Positions 1 to 11,981 of a stretch of 64,000 nucleotides of DNA are shown here, piece by piece. The notes beneath the pieces were generated by a model. It saw only the letters and a program-made list of their open reading frames with translations, made no database searches and was not told the DNA's origin. The first letter of the stretch is position 1; each line of letters starts with the position of its first letter. Location: positions 1,242,977 to 1,306,976 of the forward strand of contig CAJNOI010000001.1 of the NCBI GenBank assembly GCA_905250115.1, in the 5' to 3' direction. This stretch comes from Adineta steineri (taxonomy: Eukaryota > Rotifera > Eurotatoria > Adinetida > Adinetidae). The translations under genes were made by a program, and so were the position numbers.

Positions 1-1471
1 ACCAATAATAGCAGCAGCATGTGGCTGTATAAAATCAAATTCTGTTTGATCTTCAATATATAGTAGATCTCCGCCATATTTTTGACAATAAGTACGAGCG
101 ACAGGTTGTGTTGCAGGTAGTTGAGAATTATAATAACAATATAATCCGTAGTTAATCCAACCGGTTGGACATAAAACTAATATATTAACATATTATATGA
201 AAAATAAATGAAATCAATAACATACTACACATTGTTCCATTCCAAAACCAAGTTCCATATGCTGTCCCTCCTGCACAAATACAAATACTTCCATTACAAA
301 TTAATTGAAGAGTACCATCGCATTGTTGATTAGTAATACATGATCCACCATATGTATTAATTTGAGCTAAATAAATAATTATATCGAAAATTTTGTATAT
401 TATTAAATTTTTAACTTACTACATGTATCACCGGTCCAATACCATTGGCCTGTTGTTGGACATTGACAAGTTCCATTGGTACATGTTAAATATGTAAGAA
501 GTCCAGTAGAACTTGTTGGAAGACATTTAATTGTTGTACTACATGTTTCTGTATTTGATGCATAACTAACTATGAAAAAAGTGGATGAATAGAATAAAAA
601 CATTCAATAGCAAAAACTATCAATTATACCACAATAACCATTTCCAACTGATGTTGTTAAATTCCAATAATAACCATAATAACATGTACATATTCCACTA
701 CTACTACAATAAAGACCAGGCGTTGGATTACATAAATTTATGCTTGAACATGTCTGATTATAAGTTCGATAAAGTGCTAAAATATTTTCTAATAAAAATT
801 CATTTCTCTATATAATAAATCAAATATACCGCATGTAGTATTCGAAGGTCCTTGAAGATATCGAGGAGATGGACAAATACATGATGATCCATTATAATAA
901 AATGCAGTTGGACATTGAACACATTTTGATGAGCTTGCATTCCAATAATATAATTGATTATAGCAATCACAATTTCCCATAATACACCATAAATTCATTT
1001 TTTCATTACATGATGTATCCCATGTAAAACAGGTGGCATTGTAACCAAGATTACTTTGTAAAGGTGCAGCAGTTACTGTATTTTCTTTCCCTAAATTTTC
1101 TTAAATCAAACGAAAATATATTTTTAAGATTTGATTTTTACCAGGAGGATTTTTAGCAAGCATAATAGCAGCAGCCATTAATCCAAATAGAAGTACAAGA
1201 AATAAATTACAAAGAACAAGTAAAAGCCAATTTGGAATTAAACAATTTCCTTGTTTTTGAGCTCGAAATTTTAATCGACGTAATAATTGTAAAGGAGTTA
1301 ATCGTTCATACTAAAATTTAAATATAATAAGAATAAAAAGAAAAAAAAAATCATTCTTACTTCCATAACAATCATTTCTTTCATTTGAGGATCATCAATT
1401 AATTTACTTATAACCATTGATTGAACTCTTCCTCTATTTGTATTAGCATTTTCATTGCTTAAACTAGACAT
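1..1471 (-). CDS. Type II membrane protein with Cys-rich repeats and C-type lectin domain (3' end missing)
   Basis: Seven exons are visible: 1361-1471, 1142-1310, 830-1090, 630-776, 420-565, 226-366 and 1-176, the last running off the window. The start at 1471 gives a short cytoplasmic N-terminus (MSSLSNENAN...), then a hydrophobic membrane segment in exon 2 (NWLLLVLCNLFLVLLFGLMA) with no signal peptide, so the topology is type II with the C-terminus outside. Exons 3-6 each encode a Cys-rich module of EGF/EB-like spacing (C...CxC...W.W...C), with many N-x-S/T sites. Exon 7 begins the classic C-type lectin fold: CPTGWINYGLYCYY, later ARTYCQKYGGDLLYIED and EFDFIQ. The carbohydrate-binding loop lies beyond the window, so sugar specificity cannot be judged. 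A likely role is surface recognition or adhesion; this is inference. One module per exon suggests growth by exon duplication. Confidence 0.8.
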
Positions 1472-2553
1472 TTTTGTGTAGAAATGAATTTGATTGTATT
1501 GTTGAAAAAAAAGAAGGAGTTATGATTTGTTTAAAGAATGCATCAGATTTGAATAGAATATGTGAAACCTTTTCTATGTTTATTTTTGTCATTATTCATT
1601 CCGTACGAATACGTATATTAATAGAAAAAAAGAACTATTTCATTGACAATATTTATTTTGTAATAATATAAAACAAAATCAATCAGAATTTCAACGATAT
1701 TGCGTATGAAAATTTCTTTGTAATTAATTTTGTACATCAAGATTATAATAGAAATACTTTTTCAAAATAATCAACTCATGATTCGAAATATTTTATCGTA
1801 TAAATTTGAACTCGTTATATTTGAGTTTGATTTGAAAAAAAAATCAAACAAATGTACCAGAAAATAAGAATCAACTGTTTTTTTTAATTTGCATTTTACA
1901 TCACTCTTGTATCAAATTATGAGTATGAGGTGTAACTCGAACTTGTGGATATGCCCAATAATCAGAGAACGTTTTGTTGTCGAATTTTAGTTGCGAATGA
2001 TCTTTGACATATAGTTCATGATTGATAGAACTATTATTATCAATCCTGTTAAGCATATGCCTGACTAGGCTGTAAATTTTCTTTTCCTTTTGATACTACC
2101 AAGAGCATCAACAAATATTGATTTGTGTATTGTTTATGAGTATAAAAATGGTTCAAATGAATAAAGAAAACTTTCTCTTCTTTTATTGATTGTTTTTATA
2201 TAATATATATGTTCAAATTACGAAGGATTCTCTATTGTACAAGACAAATATTTGTTTAAATAGATAGTTTTATCAATAATCAACATTGAAATTGATAATA
2301 AATATCTTGTAGAGTTTTATTAATCAAATAATAAGTAATAAAAGCATAAAACAATGACCCGATTTAGCAGAAATTTTGTTACTTTCAAATACGAAATCGA
2401 AAAGGATAAATATGAAAAAAAAGGTACTGTAAATTTGAGTAGATAAGAATAAAATAAGAAGCACACCTTTCCTGATAAACATTCGAAAAAAAAATTGAAT
2501 ACTGATATAAAAAGTAAAGAGTATATGTCTTTTTTGAGTGTGATTATAGTCGA
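1472..2553. other. Intergenic, no gene seen
   Basis: This AT-rich stretch lies upstream of the lectin gene and downstream of the Hint gene. Reading frames on both strands are short and lack the codon character of neighbouring exons. I see no RNA gene or repeat. It should hold the 3' UTR of the Hint gene and the promoter of the lectin gene. Confidence 0.5.
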
Positions 2554-3780
2554 TTATAAATTATGTGTTGTCAATACATTTGGTAAATATTTTTCTGTTA
2601 TTTGTAACATTACTTTTGGTATCCAATGAATACCATTATCAGGTGAATATGCAAATGGTTGTTCGACAGAGAAAAATTTTGCAAATCGATACCACCAACG
2701 AAGTGGTGCTAATATATGTTGAGCTAAATCATGACTAATCACACTAGAATAACATGATGCTGCCATACCATTTACAATCAATGTACCTAATTTAAAATTA
2801 GCCAGAAATGAAAAAAATAAAAATTATAATCAATTACCTTGTCCAGTCATTGGTGTAAAATAACCAATTTTATATTCTTCAGTTATATTACGAACAGTAA
2901 CTGGTTGAAGTTGTCCATGTACATGAATAAAAACAATATCGTTTGCTTTAATTTGATTAGCTGGTAAAAAACGTTCATTATTTCCAACAGCAATAAAATG
3001 ATTTCCTGTTAAACTTAAACGATGGCCAGTTACAGTTTCGATCGAATAAAATAAAGCTAAATAAATTTAAAAAAAAGACAATGTAATTAAAAATAAAATA
3101 TCTAAAAGATTAACCAGGTCGATTTGGTTGACTATCAAGCATCATAATAACTTCATCTTCAACAATTTGTTGTTTAGAATTCATAACAAGTACATGATCA
3201 CCTGGTCGAAGATCACGTAATACTTTTGTTTCGCCATTTCCCATTAATACATGTCCATCACCCGAAAAGCATTTTGGATTACCTGATAATAATAATTAAA
3301 CTATCTATTCAGAATTAATAATTAATCTTACGACGAAGTGGACATTCATCTGGTTCTTGAACACCTGGATTAACACAACACCATTGAGCTAAATTTTGTA
3401 ATTCAGTAAGACCACCTTCAGCTGCCTATATGTACATATATAATATTTAAAATAGAGATTAAGATTCTTTTACCCATCCTCCAATACAATTTCTTGTTTT
3501 AGTCTTAAAACATTCCATATATCGTTCAGCTAAATTACAAAATAATTTTAAATTGCCTCTTGCACCTTGTATTATAGCTTGAACATCAAGTTGAGCGCAT
3601 TCAGCTAATTGTATTGGATCTTCTTCAACTACACATGGTGCTTGTTCAAACGATGGTCGAGCGATGAGAACAATCGATGCACATATGACGATGAATCTTT
3701 AATTTTAATTGATTAAAATCTTTTTTTTATGTTAAAATAAAATCTAAGCATTGAACTTACAAATTGATTATAGAAGACAT
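2554..3780 (-). CDS. Secreted protein with Hedgehog-type Hint (Hog) autoprocessing domain
   Basis: Six exons (3761-3780, 3474-3696, 3332-3425, 3115-3282, 2838-3056, 2554-2786) give 318 aa in frame. Residues 1 to about 22 form a signal peptide (IINLFIVICASIVLIA). Residues about 23-116 are a Cys-rich segment with no resemblance to the Hedgehog signalling domain. The Hint domain starts at Cys117 (KCFSGDGHVLM). It keeps LRDLRPGDHVLVMN, the T-x-x-H motif as Thr185-Gly-Asn-His188, and the Hog block with TPMTGQGTLIVNGMAASCY (second Cys at 253) followed by SHDLAQHILAPLRWW, very close to fly Hedgehog. In Hedgehog these residues drive N-to-S acyl shift and cholesterol transfer. The residue before the nucleophile is Lys instead of the usual Gly. 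The inferred role is autocleavage that releases and perhaps lipidates a small Cys-rich ligand of about 95 aa. It is not Hedgehog itself. Confidence 0.88.
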
Positions 3781-5714
3781 TGTCTCTTATTCTAATATTC
3801 AATCGAACAACTCAAAATACAACACACAGTCGACCTATGTATTAAAGAATGAATGGATGATCTTCTTTCTTTTACTTCTTCTCCTCCTCTTCTCAAATAA
3901 TAAATATACAAAGAAAGAAAAAAAGATCTATCGATTTAATTTGATTAATATTACTCAATCCATCTAATGTCTATATTTGATTATTAATTGTTAAAAAAAG
4001 AAAGATAATTGAAACACTAGTTCAATATTATCCTTCCTCTTCGTTTTTTTTCATATAAAATCTTCTTCGAAATCTATGTACATAACACAACAATATCATG
4101 CTGTTGTTTTTTCTTTTATTATCACACATTCAATTCAATTCAATTCTTTTTAACACATTCCTGCTGACAAGATCATAGACTTATATAATGCTATTATGTT
4201 AGTGCAATCATCATGCTGATAATAGTGAACAAATTTCATTTTAAATGAAAACATAATTATTTGTTAGTTATCATGATCAGCAAGAAAATAAATAGACATC
4301 ATCAAAGAATGAACACAGCAAGATATTAACAAATAATAATGACTGTAACGAATTGATTTTAAATTTTTCACAGCTAATAATCTCTTAAAGATTGACGAAC
4401 GATAAGCATCGAAAAGGGAAGAAGATACAAAGAAATTTAAATACTTATGGAGTTTATCGAATGACTGAAAATGTGATTATTAGTAAGTTTGACTTCAAAT
4501 TTCTTGTTCACTTACTCACATTGCTTCTACATACACTACACTTTTCATCATTTGCTCAATAAATTTCATAGTTATTCAGATTGCATCTCATATTGTATAT
4601 ATGGAAACACCATTTATGCAAAAAATAAGTTTCTTTTAACCTCATGAGTAAGATTTTCACATTTGACTTCTTTGCATAGAAATAACTATAAAAAATATCT
4701 CTTAAAGGACGTTTATGTTAGATTTTGTTCAAAAAAATCAAACATCTAGAATTATTTTCATTCGACAAAAAAAAACACCTATATCGTGTTTAATATCTAT
4801 CAGAGATCTCCTTGTTGAACCTATTCATTGGTCGGTGAGAAGAGAAAGGAAGCATGCAAAATGATCTAGATACAATACAGACAAAAGAACAGAGAGAGAG
4901 AAAGATAACAGACAACCGAGGAAAAAAAGAGAACAAACCGAGCACAAAGAAGAAAAGATCTAATCTTGTTTCTTTAACAGACACACATTAAGTTTTGTTT
5001 AAAGCGCACATTTATGTTCACAATTGAATTGAATACAGAAAAAATTATTTCAGATATGTAGGAATAAGAAAAGAAAAAAAGAAATAAATCTCGTTTCATT
5101 ATAGAAAAAAAAGAAATACATATGTGAAGAAGCGCTACGGTATTAGATATACTGTCAAAGTAGCCAAAGACAGACGGTACATTCAAATCTTTGAAATGAA
5201 CATATTTCTATCATTAAAATATACATTATTCGTACCCAATAATATAAAGTTACTCATACACGAAAAATAATTTTCAATAACTACGAAGACGATGAAAGGA
5301 AACCTTTTGAAATATATTCATGTCAAATTTCAGACAAAGTTTGGTAATTACCAATATATAGTTACAAAGTTTTCAAGAAATATTTGATAATTATTTAGTG
5401 TTAGTTCTAAGATACAACATAATAAGTCATTCAAGGAAAATACGATACACAAAAAAAATTGAGATCATTTAGAAATCTCGGTAGATACTAGATAAATACA
5501 GTAACTAATAATAGTAAAAAAATTCGCTTTTCGTGTATTAGTAATTTCATTATTACTGGGTATGAATTATGTGAATTACAATGATGGAAATTAAGGTAAT
5601 TTCTAATATCTAAATTATACCTCAAGACAAACAGATAGAGAGAGAGAGAAAAATTTCGAGTGCTAAAAACGCGCGCACAAAATAACCTAACATTTCAGAG
5701 TCGTCAATCAAATA
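3781..5714. other. Intergenic, no gene seen
   Basis: No reading frame here has coding character. It holds short simple repeats, for example repeated CAATT at about 4131-4146 and (GA)n runs near 4890-4902 and 5635-5649. It is presumably the promoter of the Hint gene plus spacer. Confidence 0.5.
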
Positions 5715-5716
5715 TA

Positions 5717-6382
5717 CAGTGAGTACAAAAATTGATCAACAAGATTTATTCTCAATTTTTTCCGTTACCTTAATCATTAGAAAGATTCCAAAACAGTGAT
5801 TCAAGTAGAGCAAACTGTTTCCAACAAGAATATAAAAATTATAATCTGATTCTCAAAAGCAAGTTCTTCAAAAAACCCAAACCCTCGTTTTTCAGCACCC
5901 AGACTCTGTTAAAATGTTTATATCGTAACAGCCTAGAATGATAGAACAACAAATTCTCTATACAATGAGACGTCGTCGAACTCTATACGACATTTCTTTC
6001 AATAGTTATAAGTATCACAAAATCGAAAAACGTGAAATTTATCAGAAAACCGCTAAAAAACACGTTTTTTCGATTGTTGTGATGCTTATAGCTTTAGAAG
6101 GAAATGTCGTATAGAGCTCGAAGATGTCTCATTTTGTAGAGAATTGGTTGTTCTGTCATTCTAGGCTGTTAAAATAAAAACATTTTCACAGCGTCTGGAT
6201 GTTGAAATAGGATGGCGTGGGTTTTCTGAAGAACTTGCCCTTGAAAATCGGATTATAGTTTCTATATATTCTTGTTGGAAACAGTCTCCTTTACTCGAAT
6301 CACTATTTGGAAGCTTCCTGATGATTAAGGAAGCGGAAAAAAATGAAAATAAATTTTGTTGATCAATTTTTGATACTCACTG
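5717..6382. mobile_element. Foldback MITE, Tc1/mariner-like (TA-flanked)
   Basis: The left arm (5717-6034) is an imperfect reverse complement of the right arm (6061-6382), leaving a loop of about 26 bases. The ends read CAGTGAGTA and its complement TACTCACTG (the right arm ends GATACTCACTG). A TA dinucleotide lies on each side, at 5715-5716 and 6383-6384, as expected for a Tc1/mariner target duplication. Matching blocks include TTGATCAAC, TTCTTGTTGGAAACAG, GCCTAGAATGA and TCGTATAGAG. There is no transposase reading frame, so the element is non-autonomous. Arm divergence is visible but moderate. It sits about 170 bases beyond the CDC25 stop codon, so it may lie next to or within that transcript's 3' UTR. 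Family assignment rests only on the TA and the CAGT end. Confidence 0.75.
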
Positions 6383-6554
6383 TAAAAAGTACAGAAATAA
6401 CATACAGAAGAACAACAGATTCATTGAGAGAAACATTTAGAGAAAGTATACAGAAAGAAAAAGTGCAAACATACGCATCATATTTCAGAGAAAAATTTAC
6501 GAAAAAGTATAGAAGTCAAGAAAAGAAAAGAGGGAAAGAAAGATTGATTTGTTT

Positions 6555-9171
6555 TCAAGAAAAATCCATTTCATTTGTTAGTGATGTACTCGTAAAACAC
6601 ACCGAAAGACTTGAACGAAGTGTTGGGCGTGTACGTCTATTATTTGCTTGAATACCATAATTTAAATCTGATATATTTTCTTCATTTAAACAAGTGAATC
6701 TTCCTGATTGTTTTGAAAATGCTCGAAATTGTCGACATTGTTCTTGATATTGTTCATCCAACATTGTTCGATAAAAATTTGGTTTACAGAATTCCTTTAT
6801 AAATTATTATAACAATATATTTTAATTGAATAACAAATAAAAAACGAACTTACAGTTGAATATTCAAATAATGCTTTATAACCACCTTCTAATAGATAAA
6901 GTTCTGGATAATGAAGAGCTGGATAATCATGTGCATGAATAGTTCGATCTTCTGATCGCATATAACGCAAACTAATAAAAGATTATAAAAATAAATATAA
7001 ACAAAAATGAATTTAATAATAACTTACAGTGATGGTGCACGTTCTGATGAAAATTCACAATGAAATACAAAAACAATTCGTTTAGATGGATCTTTTGCTG
7101 TAATTGGTGATTGAAAAAATTCTTCATGAATTTGTGGTCGTGTAAAGAAATTTTTTGCCAGCGATATATGGCCTCCATCGTATTCGTACGGATAGCGACA
7201 ATCGATTATGTATAACTGTTCTATCTCAGACGAGTATTCACCTCGAAGTAGATCAATCATCTATATAGAAAGAAAAATATATATAATTACAATAAAAAAA
7301 TTATATTTTAATAATAAATAGGACTGTTCTTTGATGGTATAGATTCATGAGAGGTTTTGAATAGATTTATGTCAAGAGTAAAATAAAATAGTTTGATCGT
7401 TATTAGTTTCATTTATCATTACGTATAGACTATGCTCCTATAATCTACGCATAAATTCCTATTCTTTATTTAATCTTATAACGAAGAAAATATCTTACTC
7501 TGTCAGTATATATTCGATAAAAAGATTTGATGATACTCAGTGACTCTCTAGTTCAATTCTTGCTTATTTTCGTCTATAATGTATAAACATTTATTTTAAT
7601 CAATCAAATAGTAAACTCATCTGACGATTAATAGGATGTTGAAGTGTGTATAAAGTATCAGAATAAATTTATTATTAATCAATGACTTACTGTTTCAGCA
7701 TTAATACAAGCAAGGTCAGCATGCTTTCGACTAATACATCTTGGTAATAGATAATTTCGACTACGATCACCGGTTAAATTTCGATTTGAACCTAAATTAA
7801 ATTTAAATAAAAAAAAAGGTTCAATCATTTTAAAATTCTTTGAAATATTTTACCAAGTTCAACAGAAGCTTTAATTTGTTCTTCATTTGTACTCGATTGT
7901 TGTTCTGAAAAACTACGAACTAACTAGAAAAAAAAAAGAAATGTTCGATTAATAAAAACTCGATGTAAATAATTTCTTTTTATCACTTACTCCTCTTCGA
8001 ATACGAATTGATACAGGTGGTGGACAATAAAAAGCATTTTCTTTATTTTCATCATCATGTACAACTTTGCTTCGTTTCAATGAACGTCCACAACTGTTCT
8101 CATCAACTTGAAGTTGTTCATGTGCTCGTTTCTATCAATATGAAATAAAACATAAGTTCTAAATAAATAAAAATATCTTTTTTTCGCCTTACTTTAGTTT
8201 CATTTATTGATAAATCACTATCATTCAATGTCAATACGGGCATATCATCTTCATTCAAACTATCTGATAATATTAAAGGTAATGGTTGTCCACGTCGATA
8301 TCGATTACTAATAGCGCTATCATCATTTGTACGATCACGTACCGGTGTAACTGTTGAAAGTGTTTTATCAAATAATTTAATTAAATGATCCGAATGAGTA
8401 TCCTATAAAAAAACGACAAAAAAATGAGCAAAATGTTTTTTTCTAATTTTATTTAACAAACGGATAAAGATTGTGAACGTGTTTTCATTGTATGACATGA
8501 TGATAAAATCGGTTGTTGTGTTCTGATAATAAAAATAAGAAGAAGTATTAATTTAAAATATTCAAAATTTATTTTACTCGATTGCTCGCATTTTTTTTGT
8601 TTTATTATTATTTTGAGTAATAATATGAGAATTATTTATTGTTCTTTGTTTTTCTTTAAATATTTGACGTTTTAAAAGTGCACTTGAACGAGGTAACATA
8701 TCAAATCCAAAATGTTCAAGTTTTGATTGACGAACATTATTTGTATCAACTAAAGGTCTAGAATAATACATAAATCATTTCATTAGTCTTCGCGCGCATT
8801 CAAATTTCTTACAAGGTTGATCGTATTTCAACGGAATCGTTCATATCAGCAGCTTGTGAACTTACTGTTCAAAACAAAAGAATTTTCTTTTTTTATATAT
8901 TTAAATAAAAAATAAATTATTTTACCAGTTGAATTATTATTATCTATAAATAACTTTGCTTTCGATGTTTTTAAAGACATTATAAGTGGACTTTCTTCAT
9001 CTTCACTTGCAAAGAATAGTTTACGACGCGGTGTTTGTCTGGAATAAAAACAAAAGAAAATAATTGTTCATATGTTTATTTATAGTAAACAAAAAATAAT
9101 TAATAAAGATTTCTTCTTTTTTATTCTATATACCTTGATAAACAGAAAGGACTTGTATTGATGGTATTCAT
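6555..9171 (-). CDS. cdc25: CDC25-type dual-specificity phosphatase (M-phase inducer)
   Basis: Twelve exons (9134-9171, 8926-9038, 8813-8864, 8578-8757, 8462-8522, 8193-8402, 7991-8131, 7854-7923, 7691-7791, 7028-7260, 6854-6971, 6555-6794) give 518 aa. The rhodanese-fold catalytic domain occupies about residues 310-480. It carries [16 protein letters not shown] and the signature HCEFSSER, with catalytic Cys390 and Arg396, followed by RYMRSEDR and [12 protein letters not shown]. The N-terminal 300 residues are low-conservation, Ser/Thr-rich regulatory sequence, as in animal CDC25s. The enzyme removes inhibitory Thr/Tyr phosphates from CDK1 to trigger mitosis. Exon 3 needs the acceptor ending at 8865; the more obvious AG four bases downstream would give a frame with a stop. 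A 430-bp intron (7261-7690), long for this genome, precedes the catalytic exon, whose first codon is ATG. Confidence 0.93.
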
Positions 9172-11981
9172 TTCATTCGAATGTTAGTGAAGTAAGGGCA
9201 ACTGTATTCCGTCCTGCTCGTGTATAAATATATATGTATGGAAAAACGAGTGAACGAATCTTTTTTTTTTTCGTTTCTTCTCTCTCGCCAACGGTTATTC
9301 TATTACGTTTCGTTTTCCCTCTCCCTCGTTCTCTGATTCCAATTAATCGAATTTTTTTTCTCTCTTACGTTTCACCGATAGAGGAAAAGAAAATGAAGAC
9401 CAATGACCACCGACTATTTTTCTTTTCTCTATATTTTCCTATATGTGAACAATCGAAAGAGATTGTTGTGTTCGAATCCAACGGTCAAACAAGCTGTGAA
9501 TCAGCTTGGTGAAAAAAAAATATATAGAAAAATTAGATTCGGAGCTTACTTGTCAGAATTTGTATTGATCAATGTTTTAGGCGACGAAGATAACTGTTTC
9601 AATGTGTGTCGAATATGATATTGAGCCATTTTATAATGGATCTTTATCTAGAAGAAAAGTTCATATATATATATATATATATTCATTTCGAAAAATGTTG
9701 ATTTTAGAATAAATGAGCATGTCGAAACTTATGTCAACAAGAAGATATTGTTTTTGTGTTAACGAATAAATTCTGACAAATGCAAACATTTGACGCCTAT
9801 TCGTGACGCTCATCTCGTTCCGCCCTGACAGTCACTAAATATACAATATTCATAAGTGGGTAAAGAAAGAGAGAGAAAGATTTTGAAATGCAAACAAACT
9901 AAAATATTGACTTTTGTTTATTTAAAATGATAGTGTTATCTTAATTTCTTCAATGTATCTCATTGTCGGACATATTTAACGAACACGAAAACATAGACTT
10001 TGTTTTTATTCTATTTAAATTTAATTCTTTATGAATATATTTGAATTACATTAGACAATTAGTATTCATATGACAAAAGATAATAATTATAAACACACTT
10101 ACATAGTTATTGTTAAATTAGACATACGATTTTCACATGTAGAGTGTTAGGGAATGTTCGATCTGGCGAATAATATGACGAAATTGGAAAAGAAGATGAA
10201 AGAAATATAGACGTATATACATTTCACCACCCACCTTAAGATATTATCTCTTCTTGCAGCGCGTGCGAAAAGAATGAGAAAAAGGAAAAAACAAGCTGTG
10301 ATGACTAGAAAGATGAAGACAACAACAACGACGACGACGACATGCCCAGCGGTTCAATTTTCTTTTTTTTTAAATACAAGTGTTGACAATAATTGTATTA
10401 GATATAGGATAGTAACTTTGAACATCATCTCAATTGTATATGAGAAAAGTATCATGATTGTTATAAATTTCAATATTCATTAATCTAATTACGTTTGAAA
10501 ACTAGAAATGAATATCGTATCGGTATAGTTGAAAAGATATATATATGGATAGAGTAATAAATGCTTTTTATATTCCAGCCTATTCATAGAAATACAATTA
10601 CTATAGAATATTCTATTACGAGTAGAGATGATAAAATTCATCAAATCTTGTTTAAAACCTGAATCTATATTTGCCCTTTATTTTATATTTCACTAAAACA
10701 ACATGCAACTAGTTATTTATGTATAGATAATGACATCTTTCAACATATTATTTTTTCAGTGGAAGATAATTGTATGAAGACTACAAATGAAACAAAAATC
10801 GTAGAAGTCTTTTTCATCCAATATATCTAATTGGTTTAATAATAGCAACAAAAATATCATTTTATCATAATCATAATTTGAGAAAAAAGAGTGCTGTCTT
10901 ATTTTTGTTCAAATAAACGGAAATGTTAACTGTAATTATGTAATGATCAATCGTGTCGACGAGAACATGATGGAGTCTGTTTATAGTTCAAATCAACGGA
11001 ATTGTATTAATTAAGGCATTCATATAAGAGTTACTCAACAGGAAGAAGTCTAATGGTTCAGTCAAAATTGGCTTATTTAATGTGATGATAATGATAATAA
11101 GATTAATTTCCTTTTCATTTTTTTCCATAATGTATAAAATAACTTTTTTCTCAGGTAAAGGTCATTTCTATAATTAGTCAAATCGTTTTTAGTATATCTA
11201 TACAGAGTTTAATACTTCTAGATAATTATAAGATAAACTATGAAGATATCGAACATTGAGTAATAGCATTATAATCTTGAAAATTTTGATTTCAATCAAA
11301 AGAGCGTTGCTTAAAACCTCTAAATTCAAGTTGATATAAGAGTATTTTTGAAACAAACGAAAAATATGATTTTTCACGGGGTTAAACAGTACTTTTTGTG
11401 ATTTAAACGAGGGTTGGTTACTATCTGGATTCTAAATATTTTATAGTCATTCGATAGCCCTTCATTTGTTCTATCATAATGCTTAGAAAGATCTTTGAAG
11501 CTTGTAAAACTAACAGAGCAAAAAAAATCGTGTAGAAGACGGTGTATGTAATCTGTTTTTTAGTCTGAAATATTGATAAAAGATTATGTAAAAAAAGTCA
11601 TATATATATATATGGTTTTGCACAGTGAAATTTTTTCTATTGGGTAGGCTATAAATAGAATAGACAATGATAGGTAAGTATAACAAAAACAATAAATGAT
11701 TGATAAACAAAATATAATCATAGAAAGAAAGTTTTAGAGTCCTTGACATTGCTTACTCGGTAACTTTTCATAGATATGTCAAAATTAGCTGAAATGTAAT
11801 ATATATACATATCATTTGAAATATACGATTTGTAAGTTAGATTTACAAATTAATTACTAATCTATTTTTCTTTTTATAAATGCTAATAAAAAAAGAAGAT
11901 CATTATAATTATCATCATCATCTTCTTCTTTTTAATGAGAAAAGAATAAGAAGAAAGAAAATATCAAAAAATTGTCTATGA
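9172..11981. other. Intergenic, no gene seen
   Basis: This 2.8-kb region lies upstream of CDC25 and downstream of the EF-hand gene. The first 400 bases are pyrimidine-rich with CG dinucleotides and look like a promoter. A short (TA)n run lies at about 9665-9681, a CAACAACAACGACGACGACGAC run near 10320-10341, and another (TA)n at about 11601-11612. Reading frames here are short, low-complexity and without homology that I recognise. Confidence 0.5.

Noticed and set aside
6343-6651. 102-codon plus-strand frame rich in Arg/Lys/Glu
   Set aside because: It crosses the right end of the foldback element and is antisense to the last CDC25 exon.
8861-8864. CDC25 exon 3 starting at 8860
   Set aside because: It creates an in-frame stop; the acceptor four bases upstream on the minus strand restores a full open frame.
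9465-9500. tRNA T-loop-like sequence GTTCGAATCC
   Set aside because: The T-stem pairs only about four bases and no acceptor, D or anticodon stem can be drawn upstream.
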